Shown here piece by piece: positions 33,776 to 43,265 of a stretch of DNA of 64,000 nt. How positions within the stretch are numbered: the stretch's first letter is position 1; each line of letters begins with the position of its first letter. The notes beneath the pieces were generated by a model. It had not been told where the DNA came from, did no database searches, and worked only from the letters and a program-made list of their open reading frames with translations. The position numbers were made by a program, and so were the translations under genes. The stretch comes from an uncultured Mycoplasmatota bacterium (GTDB lineage: Bacteria; Bacillota_I; Bacilli_A; RF39; UBA660): contig URHW01000002.1 in the NCBI GenBank assembly GCA_900547775.1, positions 45,730 through 109,729 on the forward strand. Reading direction: 5' to 3'.

Positions 33776-35608
33776 TTAATTAGTTATTTTAATTTTTTTC
33801 TTATAGAATAATACCCGATAAAAGCGATGGATGAAAGATAATTTAACTACAATAATTTTTCCAATATTATCTAGAGTAGCAGGATTTTCAATTTTGTTAC
33901 CTCCGATGATATATGTACTAAAGTGATTTGTTTCAAACACTAAGTAGTTATCTTCGATTGTAACTTTATGTTTTTCGATTTCACCATCATCTTTGATATA
34001 GTAAGTAGTTAAGTCTAATGTTTTAAGTTCATCGGTTAAAGGAACGTATACTTTAAATATTCCACTATCAAGTTTAGATATATTTTTATTAATAGATTTA
34101 GAGAATAGTTTTAAATCTACTACTAAGCCGTTAGATACGTTAACTTGCTTTAAAAATTCTTTGTATTCATCACTTTTAGCATCAATTACGATTGTATTGA
34201 TTTTTGAGTCTAGTGGAACTTCTGATGCTTCTGTTTTAATTGAAATATCGGTATCTACGTCAACTGTATTCATCATAGGTTTTCTCATTTTTGATGAGTC
34301 TTTAGCAATAAAGTAATAATATTCTTTTTCACCTATAGTAACTTTATAATATTCATCTAGTGTTTTACTTACGTCAACAATCTCTTCTAAATCTAATGCT
34401 CCATATTCTTCTGTTTTGTCTATTTGGCCTGCATATTCTATTTTTACTTCTGCTTTAGGTATATACCTTTTGATTCTCTCTAAAGCTGCATTAATGTATG
34501 CTTCTGTTGTGTCTTTAGTTTCATCTGGTACGTATAAGACATTATTTTGTTTTACACCAGCAATTTTAACATATGAGTAAACTACACCATCATATATTAG
34601 ATTTAAGTAGCCAAAGCAACCACTTGAGAATTTATCATCCCATCCTGCTCTTGCGTCTAATTTTGTTCCTATATTTGTATAACCTATTTTATTTTGAAAT
34701 TCAGATGAGTAATTAATAATTGCATTAACAGCATCAATGTCGCCAAAATTAGGTGAAGCATATTTGTAGTTAATTGTTTCTAAGTCTTCCATTGTAAATA
34801 AATATTTTTCTGGTTGCATTTCTTCATATTTAAATGATTTTGCATAACTATCAATTCTGTTTTTTATTAGCATGTTAGGTTTTACAAATTCATACTCTAC
34901 TTTGTATTCTTTATATTTACTATAGTCTATTTTGTCAGAAATATTAACAAAGCAATCATTTTTTGTGTTACAACTACCATAAATGCGGTATCTCTCTGTT
35001 TCATACTTACTAAGTGCGGCAGTAATAGCAGTTTCAGCAAAATCAAAGTCATCTGTTGGATCAACAGTATTTATTTTAATTTTTCCGTTAGTTAGCATAG
35101 AATTATAAATTGCATCCATACCTGTTGTATCAAAATTTCTATTAAATACAAATCTTGATTCTTTAAAGTAGAAGTATTCACTTGTACCCGGTCTAGTATA
35201 TTTATTTGCAAGAGTTCTGTTATATTTGTCTACAATTTTGCTTACCATGGTGCTATCTCCATCTTCACCTGAGATAGTTACACCTGCTCTTAACTCTGCA
35301 CCTGTATAAGTTTTTTTGAAATTCTTAAAATCAGACGTTAGTGTTAAAGTATACTCGGCGTCATCATCAACTATTTCATGACCGATAATAACAAATGAGT
35401 ATTTACTATTTGCTTTTCCTTCCATTTGGTAATCAATTAAAATCCCTTCGGTGCTTCCAGTTGTATACTGATTAGCTGCATTAATAATATCTTTGCCATT
35501 ACATTTGATATCACTATATGTGATGTATGGTTGCTCTGCAAATACTATTATTGGTGCGGCTAAAAGTAGTAACGTGAAAACTATGATTTTCTTAAAAAAT
35601 CTTTCCAT
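33776..35608 (-). CDS. Secreted surface protein with degenerate sorting signal
   Basis: 610 aa. N-terminal signal peptide FFKKIIVFTLLLLAAPIIVF with cleavage expected after AEQ or nearby. The body is beta-rich and repetitive in style without a domain I can name. A segment near residue 545 (NYLVFETNHFSTYIIGG) resembles the end of prealbumin-like or doc-type surface modules. The C-terminus, NPATLDNIGK, a weak hydrophobic stretch, then YKKKIKITN, resembles a sortase signal (NPxTxDN) but is atypical. Translation start is covered by a perfect hairpin that hides the Shine-Dalgarno. Function unknown; probably cell-surface interaction. Confidence 0.75.
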   Translation of the reverse strand: MERFFKKIIVFTLLLLAAPIIVFAEQPYITYSDIKCNGKDIINAANQYTTGSTEGILIDYQMEGKANSKYSFVIIGHEIVDDDAEYTLTLTSDFKNFKKTYTGAELRAGVTISGEDGDSTMVSKIVDKYNRTLANKYTRPGTSEYFYFKESRFVFNRNFDTTGMDAIYNSMLTNGKIKINTVDPTDDFDFAETAITAALSKYETERYRIYGSCNTKNDCFVNISDKIDYSKYKEYKVEYEFVKPNMLIKNRIDSYAKSFKYEEMQPEKYLFTMEDLETINYKYASPNFGDIDAVNAIINYSSEFQNKIGYTNIGTKLDARAGWDDKFSSGCFGYLNLIYDGVVYSYVKIAGVKQNNVLYVPDETKDTTEAYINAALERIKRYIPKAEVKIEYAGQIDKTEEYGALDLEEIVDVSKTLDEYYKVTIGEKEYYYFIAKDSSKMRKPMMNTVDVDTDISIKTEASEVPLDSKINTIVIDAKSDEYKEFLKQVNVSNGLVVDLKLFSKSINKNISKLDSGIFKVYVPLTDELKTLDLTTYYIKDDGEIEKHKVTIEDNYLVFETNHFSTYIIGGNKIENPATLDNIGKIIVVKLSFIHRFYRVLFYKKKIKITN

Positions 35609-35639
35609 ATTTTATCCTCCTATAATAGGAGGATAAAAT
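35609..35639 (-). promoter_or_regulatory. Perfect hairpin sequestering the Shine-Dalgarno
   Basis: On the minus strand ATTTTATCCTCCTA pairs with TAGGAGGATAAAAT: 14 bp, 3-nt loop, no mismatch. The 3' arm contains the AGGAGG of the surface-protein gene and the ATG follows directly. As RNA this blocks ribosome access unless opened by temperature, a protein, or transcription from a start inside the hairpin. Confidence 0.8.
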
Positions 35640-35862
35640 AATTTATCGTTTAAGTCTATAATGATATAAAATGTTTACTTATTTTAAATCTACAGCTTAT
35701 TGTTTTATAGATTGTAAGAAGAGTTTACTTGTTATTTACCTAAAATGCTTTGCTACATCGCTCATTTTCGTACTTTCATCAGGTGAGCAACTATGCTTAA
35801 AACCAGTTTTTTATGCTTGTCAATGATATGTTAGAAAAAGCATATTGTAAATGCAACATGCC

Positions 35863-36438
35863 CTATTTTTCTTTCATACAAATGCCACCATTATCTTCGA
35901 TATATTTTACAATTCTACTTAAAATCTCTTTGATATCACCAGTTTTAGTATTATAAAGATTTAGCGCGTTTGCTACACTTATATCGCCAATATCAAATGA
36001 AAGAGTGCCATCAGTATTGTTTTTCATAACTATGTAATCTGCTATTGTACCGTTATAGTAACATATTTTGCCTTCACCAGTTGATACTGGTTCTGCTTTA
36101 TAGTAACTCGTTGTATAAAAGTAAATGCAAATAATGCCTAGTAAAATAAAAATAAGTGTTCCTAGAGTGATGCCAACTGTTTTAATTAATTTAATAATTA
36201 AATTGGCGTTGCTTTCATTTTTATCAAGTTTTGTTAGAATTACATTTTCTTTGCCGCTCAATTCGTCCATACTGATACTAAAAATGTCACATAGTTTTTT
36301 TGCTTGTTTTAAATCTGGGCTTGTTTCATTAAGTTCCCAGTTTGATATAGTTTGTCTTGTAACACCTACTTTTTCGGCAAGTTCTTCCTGACTTAAGTTA
36401 TGGATTTTTCTTTCATTTATAATTTTATTTCCTATCAT
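35863..36438 (-). CDS. XRE-family regulator with membrane anchor
   Basis: 191 aa. N-terminal HTH (residues 4-58): IINERKIHNLSQEELAEKVG and VTRQTISNWELNETSPDL, typical of XRE repressors. A single membrane helix (ITLGTLIFILLGIICIYFY, about residues 90-108) is followed by an outside domain of about 80 residues with one Cys pair candidate (Cys in KICYY and in GGICMKEK). The architecture suggests a membrane-tethered DNA-binding regulator responding to an external cue. GAAAGGAGAAC precedes ATG 36438. No target identifiable; it lies between the ABC exporter and the surface protein. Confidence 0.85.
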   Translation of the reverse strand: MIGNKIINERKIHNLSQEELAEKVGVTRQTISNWELNETSPDLKQAKKLCDIFSISMDELSGKENVILTKLDKNESNANLIIKLIKTVGITLGTLIFILLGIICIYFYTTSYYKAEPVSTGEGKICYYNGTIADYIVMKNNTDGTLSFDIGDISVANALNLYNTKTGDIKEILSRIVKYIEDNGGICMKEK

Positions 36439-36533
36439 AATGTTCTCCTTTCTATTTTAATTTTAACTTTAATGATATATTATTCTACCAAATTTTATTG
36501 GAATAAGTGCAAATTTATTTAACATAAAAGAAA

Positions 36534-36560
36534 ATGGCACTTGCTTAGCACCATTTTATG
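36534..36560 (-). terminator. Terminator of the ABC exporter gene
   Basis: Minus strand AAAATGGTGC-loop-GTGCCATTTT followed by CTTTTATG; one mismatch in the stem; overlaps the last codons. Confidence 0.55.
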
Positions 36561-38289
36561 AATTTAAGGCATCTGTTTCGTAAAGGGTTTTGTATATTTT
36601 ACTTTGTTTTAATAATTCTTTATGAGTTCCAGAACTTACTATTTTACCATTATCAATAACATATATAATATCAGCATCAATTATCGTTGATAGTCTGTGA
36701 GCTACTATAACAATTGTGTGATCATTTACTAAGTCATCAATTGTTTTTTTAATATATTCTTGTGATTTATTATCAAGAGCTGATGTTGCTTCGTCAAATA
36801 GGATTACTTTGCTTCCTTTAGATAGTGTTCTAGCAATGGATAATCTTTGTTTTTGACCGCCTGATAAGTTTACCCCACCTTCGCCTAAAACTGTGTCATA
36901 TTTTTTAGGAAGGCTCATTATATAATCGTCAAGATATGCCATTTTTGTACATTTTCTGATTTCTTCTATTGTTATGTCTTTATTAATTATTTCAAAATTT
37001 TCTTTAATAGTTCTATTAAAAACAAAGGGTTCTTGTCTAATTATAGAAATGTGTTTTCTAAGCTCTTTTTCGCTTAAATCTTTAAGGTTAATTCCGTCAA
37101 TAGTAATTTCTCCTTCGTTTGGATCAAAGACTCTTGTTAGCAAATTAAAGATGGTGCTTTTACCTTGACCAGAAGAACCTACTATAGCAATCTTTTTGTT
37201 AGGTTCTAGTTTTAAATTAAAGCTATTTAATATATGTTCTTCATTTGGATAACCGAAACCAACATTTTTAAATTCAATAATGCCTTTAAGATTGTCGATC
37301 TTAGCACTACCAAATTTTTCATCTTCAGATAACCTATTTTCTAAAATATCATTTACTCTTGATAGAGAAACTATAATCTTTTGGTAGCTTTGTGATAAAT
37401 CATTTATGTCTTCTAATAACCATGTGTAGCGATAAACATAATATGTCATTGCTATAAAGAATGTTAAATCAATTCTTTTATAATATAGGAGAATAACGCA
37501 GGTTGCAAATACTCCGCACTCAAGCGTAGCTTTTAAGAAAGTAGTTTTAATATTAAAATGTTTTTCTAGATCAATTTCTTCGGTTATTTTGAAATAGATG
37601 TCTTTGATTAGTTCTTCTACATTAGTGATTAAATTTCTTTTTACACCTAAAGTTTTGATTTCTCTGATACCTCTAACTGATTCATTTATTAAAGATGTAA
37701 GATTGTCTTTTTTCTCTTTTCTTGCTTTATCTAATTTTTTTAATAATGGATTGAGTTTTCTTAATATGAAATACAAGATGATTATGATAAATATTATTTC
37801 AAGGCCAATAATCCATGATTTTATAAAAATATAAATTAAAATTACAACTGATGATACGAGAGATGAAAACATTTTAAGAATATTACTAAATGATGAACTT
37901 AAAGTATTTGTATCATTAGTTATTCTATTTATAACTTCACCAGATGAAAGCTCTTCATATTCACTTGCAGGTAAGTCTAAAGCTTTTTTATAAGTGTTAT
38001 AACCAAGTAGGCAAGTTAATTTACTTTCTTCTTTATGCAGGGTTGCTTTTGCTTTATAACCTAAGAGACCATCAATTATTACGATCATAAGAAAATATAT
38101 AAATAGAAAAAGAAGAGCATTTTTGATATCTAATACTGATATTGATTCAACTACTCTACCGTTTAAGTAACCAGTGAAAATGCTACATAGTCCTGATAGA
38201 AATATAATAATACTTGCTATAGTTATTTTTTTGATATCGGCTTTAATTAATTTTAATAGTGGTTTAAATTCTTTTAAATCATTTTTCAT
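36556..38289 (-). CDS. ABC-type exporter, fused permease-ATPase
   Basis: 577 aa half-transporter: six membrane helices in residues 15-290, then an ATPase domain with Walker A VGSSGQGKSTIFN, Q-loop SIIRQEPFVFN, signature NLSGGQKQRLSIAR, Walker B VILFDEATSALD and H-loop VAHRLSTI. Works as a homodimer or with a partner. There is no peptidase domain, so it is not a bacteriocin-processing type. It follows an S41-like protein gene by 15 nt on the same strand, so the two are probably co-transcribed. Substrate unknown. Confidence 0.92.
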   Translation of the reverse strand: MKNDLKEFKPLLKLIKADIKKITIASIIIFLSGLCSIFTGYLNGRVVESISVLDIKNALLFLFIYFLMIVIIDGLLGYKAKATLHKEESKLTCLLGYNTYKKALDLPASEYEELSSGEVINRITNDTNTLSSSFSNILKMFSSLVSSVVILIYIFIKSWIIGLEIIFIIIILYFILRKLNPLLKKLDKARKEKKDNLTSLINESVRGIREIKTLGVKRNLITNVEELIKDIYFKITEEIDLEKHFNIKTTFLKATLECGVFATCVILLYYKRIDLTFFIAMTYYVYRYTWLLEDINDLSQSYQKIIVSLSRVNDILENRLSEDEKFGSAKIDNLKGIIEFKNVGFGYPNEEHILNSFNLKLEPNKKIAIVGSSGQGKSTIFNLLTRVFDPNEGEITIDGINLKDLSEKELRKHISIIRQEPFVFNRTIKENFEIINKDITIEEIRKCTKMAYLDDYIMSLPKKYDTVLGEGGVNLSGGQKQRLSIARTLSKGSKVILFDEATSALDNKSQEYIKKTIDDLVNDHTIVIVAHRLSTIIDADIIYVIDNGKIVSSGTHKELLKQSKIYKTLYETDALNS

Positions 38290-38304
38290 AGAACCCCCTG
38301 TTAA

Positions 38305-39471
38305 TTATAGTTTGTTTTGGTTTTCCTTACAAAAATTTAAAGCATAGTTTAAAACTGTATCAAAATCGTTAATATAATCATTTTTATTTTGGCTTACGTT
38401 AATATCCGGTTCAAAAATGTAGGGTTTTAGTAGCTCGCTTGTTTTAGTTTCTAAAAGTTTTTCTTTGGTTCTTGCAGTGTAATGTATAAAAGGGTTAAAA
38501 TAACAACCAGATATAGAAAAGCTATATTCATCAAAGAGAACCCAGTTACTTTCACCAAAACAATTTATGGGAGTACTTATTCCTTCACCAATGGTAATAG
38601 CGCCAAGCTTTATTAAATCAGCAAGGGCATATCTTCCTGCTGAAAAAATTCGGTAATCAGTTAAGCATATAAGTTTTTTGCCCATATGTTTATTTAAAAA
38701 GTCAGTAAGTAATGAGTTTAGCCCTGAGTTACCGCCTGTGTTTCCTCTTAAATCAATGATTATTGTACTAATTTGGGATAGGTCTTCTGCCTCTAATCTT
38801 TTTATTGCGTCTTTTATTTTTGTTTCATATTGTGATTGCACAGAACAATGATTATAAATTAATACATTATTTGTGATTTTATAAGAGCCGGTGTCACCGT
38901 ATAAATACTTTTCATAATCAAATAATTTGCCTTCATCATCAGATTTTTTTCGGTTAAATGTTTTAGTTACTGTTTCACCATTTAAGTTAGTAAATTCATA
39001 AATAAGTTTGCTGGTTTCTCTTAAAGAAGGTAAGCCAAACATAATGCATTTATTAAATAAAGCTTTTTCTGTTTCAAATTTTCTTTTACCTTCTGTGCCG
39101 TAACTAATTACGGCATCTATCTCACTTATAATTTGTTTTATACTAATTCCGTTAATTGATTTTAAACTTGCTCCTTTTAATTCTTCGGGGTAGTTAACAA
39201 GGACCTCATCAGCAAATATTTTAAAGTTAATTGGTAATATTGATACCATATCTAGTTTTGTGTGAGCATCACTTTTACCATTTAGTCTTTTTATAATGTA
39301 ATCCATAAAGTATATAAAATTATAAGAGTCAGTAATATCTATACAACTTACTAATTCATCGTGCAAATTATTTAGCGTTTCTTCGTCTATTTCATGCCAT
39401 GGGTCAATATGAATTCTTTTATAACTTTCAACAAATTTTTCATAAATATTTTGATATTTAGTGCTTATCAT
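38305..39471 (-). CDS. S41-family peptidase-like protein
   Basis: 388 aa without signal peptide. The C-terminal half has the S41 (tail-specific protease) core: IIIDLRGNTGGNSGLNSLL, then YRIFSAGRYALADLIKLG with the nucleophilic Ser, and ITIGEGISTPINCFGES. The N-terminal helical domain (about residues 1-90) and strand region resemble the helical cap of S41 enzymes; a PDZ domain is not clear. Cytoplasmic location is predicted, unlike most CtpA proteases. It is next to and upstream of the ABC exporter, so it could process a peptide substrate; that link is inference. Confidence 0.75.
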   Translation of the reverse strand: MISTKYQNIYEKFVESYKRIHIDPWHEIDEETLNNLHDELVSCIDITDSYNFIYFMDYIIKRLNGKSDAHTKLDMVSILPINFKIFADEVLVNYPEELKGASLKSINGISIKQIISEIDAVISYGTEGKRKFETEKALFNKCIMFGLPSLRETSKLIYEFTNLNGETVTKTFNRKKSDDEGKLFDYEKYLYGDTGSYKITNNVLIYNHCSVQSQYETKIKDAIKRLEAEDLSQISTIIIDLRGNTGGNSGLNSLLTDFLNKHMGKKLICLTDYRIFSAGRYALADLIKLGAITIGEGISTPINCFGESNWVLFDEYSFSISGCYFNPFIHYTARTKEKLLETKTSELLKPYIFEPDINVSQNKNDYINDFDTVLNYALNFCKENQNKL

Positions 39472-39527
39472 TGCTTCACCTACTTATGACGTTATTATAG
39501 CATATTATAAGGTAGTGCGAAATATTT

Positions 39528-40403
39528 TTATTCAGTAAATAGTGTTATTTTTTTGTTTTTATATTCATTTAAAATGTTTAGCCAAATGTCATTTTCAACG
39601 TTTCTCATCTTTTTAGGATGAACTAAAAATCTTACTGATAATTCTATATGATTATTATTTACTCTAGTATAAATAATTGGTTCTAAATGATTATAATAAA
39701 TTCGGTATTCCAGTGAAGCATCATTAACTTGTTTATCCATTTTTTTAGGTATTTCTTTAATAACTTCATTATTATTAACGATTTTTAAGATTATCTTTTT
39801 AGTTTTTTCAACGTCAGCATTTAAGGGAATATTTACAATCATTTCGTCCCATATATATTTAAATGCGGTTGTATAATTTTTAAGAGCATATGAAAAAATA
39901 TAACTATTGGGAATATTAACAATTTTGCCGTTACTTTGCTCGCCATTTTCTTTATCACTTACTTCTAGTACTTTAAAAGAAAGCAAGTTAATTACGACAA
40001 CATCACCAATAACATCATTAATTTCTATTCGATCTTCCAATTTAAATGGTGCTCTGGCTTTAATAAAAATACCGGCAAAAAAGTTAAGGATAACTTCTCT
40101 TATTGCAATAGTAACTCCAGCAGATATAAATGAAATTATTGTTAGGAAATTACTTAAATAATCACTCCAAACAACAAATAATCCTCCTATAATAAAAAGA
40201 TTAGATATAATATTAATATTCTGGTTTAAAAGAAATAATGTTCTACTATCCTTATTTATCTTCTTAATAATATATACAGATATTTTAGCACATAATTTAC
40301 ATGATATTATTATAAGAAGTGATAAGATTAGTAGTTTAAAATATTTTTCATTGCCAGCTAAAAAATCATCTAATTTAATGTTAAATAAATTTAATAATTG
40401 CAT
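39528..40403 (-). CDS. MscS-family mechanosensitive channel
   Basis: About 291 aa. Three N-terminal membrane helices (about residues 20-110 of the frame). The pore-helix region has VTIAIREVILNFFAGIFIKARAP-like spacing, followed by the beta domain KLEDRIEINDVIGDVVVI and IVNIPNSYIFSYALKNYT. The family releases osmolytes on hypo-osmotic shock. ATG 40403 is chosen: AAAGGGGAG lies 8 nt upstream, while the frame extends to 40430. Confidence 0.88.
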   Translation of the reverse strand: MQLLNLFNIKLDDFLAGNEKYFKLLILSLLIIISCKLCAKISVYIIKKINKDSRTLFLLNQNINIISNLFIIGGLFVVWSDYLSNFLTIISFISAGVTIAIREVILNFFAGIFIKARAPFKLEDRIEINDVIGDVVVINLLSFKVLEVSDKENGEQSNGKIVNIPNSYIFSYALKNYTTAFKYIWDEMIVNIPLNADVEKTKKIILKIVNNNEVIKEIPKKMDKQVNDASLEYRIYYNHLEPIIYTRVNNNHIELSVRFLVHPKKMRNVENDIWLNILNEYKNKKITLFTE

Positions 40404-40571
40404 AATAATCTCCCCTTTCAAAAGTTCCATTATTGTATCATAATAAAAGATAAATGATTAAGGAATTACCATAATTTATGCTTGATTTACTTTAATTTTA
40501 CAAACCTACTTAACATATAAATTTGACGATAGTATATATTTAGTGTAAACTTTTAAGTGGTGATTAAACAA

Positions 40572-41150
40572 ATGAATATTGGAATAGACATCGATGGAGT
40601 TATTACTAACATAGATTTCCTAGGCATCTTAGGTAAAAAGAAACCAATTCTTGATAAGGAATCTAGTAATCTAAAAGTAAATAACTTCCTTATAAGAAAA
40701 ATATTATATAAAGGTATTGCTTTCTATTCAAAACATTCTAAACTAAGAAGTGATGCTGCTAAATATATTAGTTTATTAAAAGATGAAGGTAATAGGATTA
40801 TAATTATTACTAAGAGAAAGTTTGCTAGTGAGGAAACACAAGATGGAGAAAATATTAGAAGGCTTGTCGAACTTTTTCTTTTGGATAGAGGTATTCCTTA
40901 TGATAAAATTGTATTTTCTAAGAGTGATAAACTTGAGGATTGTATTAATGAAAAAGTTGTGATTATGCTTGAAGATAGTCCTAAAAATTCAGAGAATATT
41001 TCTAAAAGGATTCCGGTGATTCTTATGGATACGCCTTATAATAGGAATGCATCAGGTGATAACATTTTTAGAGTTGCATCTTGGGAAGAAGCATATGCTT
41101 TATTAAGTGCTTTAGGAAAAAGAAAGGTGAAAAGTTATGAAAAGAACTAA
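40572..41150 (+). CDS. HAD-superfamily phosphatase, 5'-nucleotidase (NT5C-like)
   Basis: 192 aa. Motif I MNIGIDIDGVIT with the nucleophile Asp and general acid Asp, motif II region RIIIITKRKF, motif III/IV KLEDCINEKVVIMLEDSPKN. This is the small nucleotidase-like branch of HAD enzymes that dephosphorylate (deoxy)nucleoside monophosphates; specificity unproven. ATG 40572 follows GTGGTGAT at 7 nt; the frame runs back to a GTG at 40557. It overlaps the hemolysin-III gene by 14 nt, so the two are co-expressed. Confidence 0.75.
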   Translation: MNIGIDIDGVITNIDFLGILGKKKPILDKESSNLKVNNFLIRKILYKGIAFYSKHSKLRSDAAKYISLLKDEGNRIIIITKRKFASEETQDGENIRRLVELFLLDRGIPYDKIVFSKSDKLEDCINEKVVIMLEDSPKNSENISKRIPVILMDTPYNRNASGDNIFRVASWEEAYALLSALGKRKVKSYEKN

Positions 41151-41808
41151 GTTAAAGGAAAGATGTTTACCTAATTATACCAAGGGTGAAGAAATTATGA
41201 ACATGACTAGTCACATTGTTGGTGGTGTCATTGGAATAACATCTTTGGTACTCTGCTTGATATTTTCAGTTAAGCATCATAATGGCTATGGAGTGGCTGG
41301 TTCAATTGTTTTTGGAATATCAATGATTTTACTTTATACTGTATCAAGTGTTTATCATGGGCTTAGAAAAGGCACTGCTAAGAAGGTTATGCAAGTTATC
41401 GATCACTGCACAATATTTGTATTAATAGCAGGTACATACACGCCTGTGTTGTTATGTTCAGTTAGAACTTATAATTCTATTCTTGCTTGGTCTTTATTTG
41501 CAGTAATCTGGTTTTTTGCTATATTAGGTATTGTTTTAAATGCGATTGACTTAAAGAAGTACAAGATATTTTCTATGATATGTTACTTACTTATGGGATG
41601 GTGCATTGTATTTACTGCTCCTAACTTAACACCAATGATTGGTAAAGGAGGTATGCTTCTTTTAATATTTGGAGGAGTATCTTATACTGTTGGAGCAATT
41701 CTTTACTTAATTGGAGCAAAAAAGCACTACTTTCACTTCGTGTTTCACATATTTGTAGACATAGGTAGTTTATTACACTTCTTATGTATCTTACTTTATG
41801 TTATTTAA
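41137..41808 (+). CDS. Hemolysin-III / PAQR-family membrane protein
   Basis: 223 aa, seven hydrophobic segments. Seen: MTSHIVGGVIG, the metal-site motif TVSSVYHGLRKG with His, IDHCTIFVLIAGTYTPVLL, and the C-terminal KKHYFHFVFHIFVDIGSLLHF with two further His. These are the PAQR/HlyIII hydrolase-like metal ligands. Function in bacteria is not settled; lipid or membrane homeostasis is suspected. A nearby internal ATG (MNMTSHIVGG) after GGGTGAAG may be the true start. Confidence 0.88.
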   Translation: MKRTKLKERCLPNYTKGEEIMNMTSHIVGGVIGITSLVLCLIFSVKHHNGYGVAGSIVFGISMILLYTVSSVYHGLRKGTAKKVMQVIDHCTIFVLIAGTYTPVLLCSVRTYNSILAWSLFAVIWFFAILGIVLNAIDLKKYKIFSMICYLLMGWCIVFTAPNLTPMIGKGGMLLLIFGGVSYTVGAILYLIGAKKHYFHFVFHIFVDIGSLLHFLCILLYVI

Positions 41809-41829
41809 GAAGAAAATGCTAATTTTATG

Positions 41830-41858
41830 TTGCATAACTAAAGAAATTCTGCTAAAAT
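41830..41858 (+). promoter_or_regulatory. Promoter of tRNA-His
   Basis: TTGCAT (41830-41835), 17-nt spacer, TAAAAT (41853-41858). The predicted transcription start is only a few bases before the tRNA 5' end. Confidence 0.7.
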
Positions 41859-41871
41859 GAATATATCACAT

Positions 41872-41948
41872 GGCGGAATTGGTGAAGTGGTTAACACGCC
41901 GGATTGTGGCTCCGGTATGCGTGGGTTCGATCCCCACATTTCGCCCCA
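41872..41948 (+). tRNA. tRNA-His (anticodon GTG)
   Basis: Full cloverleaf. Extra G at -1 (41872) pairs with C73, the tRNA-His identity element. Acceptor stem GCGGAAT/ATTTCGC, anticodon stem CCGGA/TCCGG with loop TTGTGGC, T-arm GTGGG-TTCGATC-CCCAC, and CCA encoded (41946-41948). Confidence 0.97.
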
Positions 41949-41959
41949 TTTAATAAAAT

Positions 41960-41987
41960 AACGACATTTAGGTGTCGTTTTTATTTT
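41960..41987. terminator. Terminator of tRNA-His
   Basis: AACGACA-TTTAGG-TGTCGTT followed by TTTATTTTAA on the plus strand. It also lies at the end of the convergent HD-domain gene. Confidence 0.8.
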
Positions 41988-42493
41988 AATTTAAAGAGAA
42001 ACATCCATAGTAATGCTTTTGCATACATATAGTTTTGATTTTTAGATAACATTTTTCTGTAATAGTCTAGACTTTCAATACTTGCTGAGTATTTATCAGC
42101 GAATGTTAAAATGAATCCTTCTATACTTTTAGGTGGTATTGGTGTTACTGGCCACATATGTTTTTTTATCATGTCTATTTCTTTATTAGATAGGTCAAAT
42201 AGTTTACAAGCGTTTATGCTGGCGAATCTTCCATGCTTAAAAGCGTGCCATCTGTGCCAAGAACTTTTTATTCTCCAGTCATATAAATAAAAGTCGTGAA
42301 GCATTCCAGCACGGGCGACACTTTTATAATCTAAATTTAATTTTTTACAAATTTTATAACTAATATAGGCAACTTTATATGAATGCTCAAAAGTACTTGT
42401 ATCACAGTGCTGTCTAAAGTTTTTCATATCAAGTACATATGGGTTATCTATAATATCTTTAATTATTGTATTAAATTCATCATCATGAGTCAT
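41981..42493 (-). CDS. HD-domain phosphohydrolase
   Basis: About 170 aa. Metal-binding His/Asp pattern: FRQHCDTSTFEHSYKVAY (His), ARAGMLHDFYLYDW (HD pair), WHAFKHGRFAS (His), and LTFADKYSAS (Asp). The family hydrolyses nucleotides or phosphoesters; this short stand-alone type resembles uncharacterised HDIG proteins. The frame extends to 42562, but ATG 42493 has AGGAAAGTGAT just upstream. Monocistronic. Confidence 0.82.
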   Translation of the reverse strand: MTHDDEFNTIIKDIIDNPYVLDMKNFRQHCDTSTFEHSYKVAYISYKICKKLNLDYKSVARAGMLHDFYLYDWRIKSSWHRWHAFKHGRFASINACKLFDLSNKEIDMIKKHMWPVTPIPPKSIEGFILTFADKYSASIESLDYYRKMLSKNQNYMYAKALLWMFLFKLK

Positions 42494-42607
42494 TTTTATC
42501 ACTTTCCTATATAAGTATATTACAAAGAGATGTAAAAAACAAACGGTAATGTAAATATGCACTAGTTAAATTAAAATGATATATGATATACTAGTGAAGT
42601 GATGTAA

Positions 42608-43213
42608 ATGAAGAAGTATAGAAGTTATATAGTTGATATGTGCACAATTATGGGATGTAATGCCTTTGTATATTTTATTAGCCAGTACATTATTAAAAAT
42701 TATCATTTAATAGGAAGCACGTTAGATAAAAGAATTCCTTTTGTTATAGAGTTTATTTTAATCTACTCTATTTGGTATCCTTTAGTTATATTTACGATGT
42801 TTCTTTTATATAAATACTGTCCTGATAAGTATAAGAAAGTTAAAAAAACTGTATTAGTTTCTTTAGTTATCGCTTATATAATTTTCTTTGCATATCCAAC
42901 TAAAATTATAAGACCTGAAGTAAATAGTTTTAATGATTTATTTTCTTTTATTGCGTATGTTTCATTTAAGGCAGATAACCCAGTTAACTGTTTCCCATCT
43001 TGTCACTGCTTGTTATCATTTATTATGATTTATGCTTTATTTAAGGAAAAAAATATTAATAAGTATTTACGAACAACTTTAATAATATTGTTTTTTATGA
43101 TAATCGCATCTACTCTTTTAGTAAAACAACATGTTATCGCTGATGTTATTGGAGCATTTATTATATCTATACTAACGACATTTATTTATCCCAAAATCAA
43201 AGAGCATCTATAG
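42608..43213 (+). CDS. PAP2-family membrane phosphatase
   Basis: 201 aa, five or six membrane helices. The acid phosphatase motifs are visible in part: NCFPSCHCLLSF (C2 motif PSxH variant with the general-acid His) and KQHVIADVIGAFI (C3 motif with nucleophilic His and Asp). The C1 motif is less clear (RPEVNSFND region, with the usual KxxxxxxRP reduced to KIIRP). Possible substrates are undecaprenyl pyrophosphate or phosphatidate. GAAGTGATG precedes the ATG. Confidence 0.85.
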   Translation: MKKYRSYIVDMCTIMGCNAFVYFISQYIIKNYHLIGSTLDKRIPFVIEFILIYSIWYPLVIFTMFLLYKYCPDKYKKVKKTVLVSLVIAYIIFFAYPTKIIRPEVNSFNDLFSFIAYVSFKADNPVNCFPSCHCLLSFIMIYALFKEKNINKYLRTTLIILFFMIIASTLLVKQHVIADVIGAFIISILTTFIYPKIKEHL

Positions 43214-43228
43214 TAATGCTCTTTTTAC
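43199..43228 (+). terminator. Terminator of the PAP2 gene
   Basis: AAGAGCAT-CTATAGTA-ATGCTCTT followed by TTTACTTT; overlaps the stop codon. Confidence 0.75.
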
Positions 43229-43265
43229 TTTAAAATATAATTCAATAAAATGATAGTAAATAATT

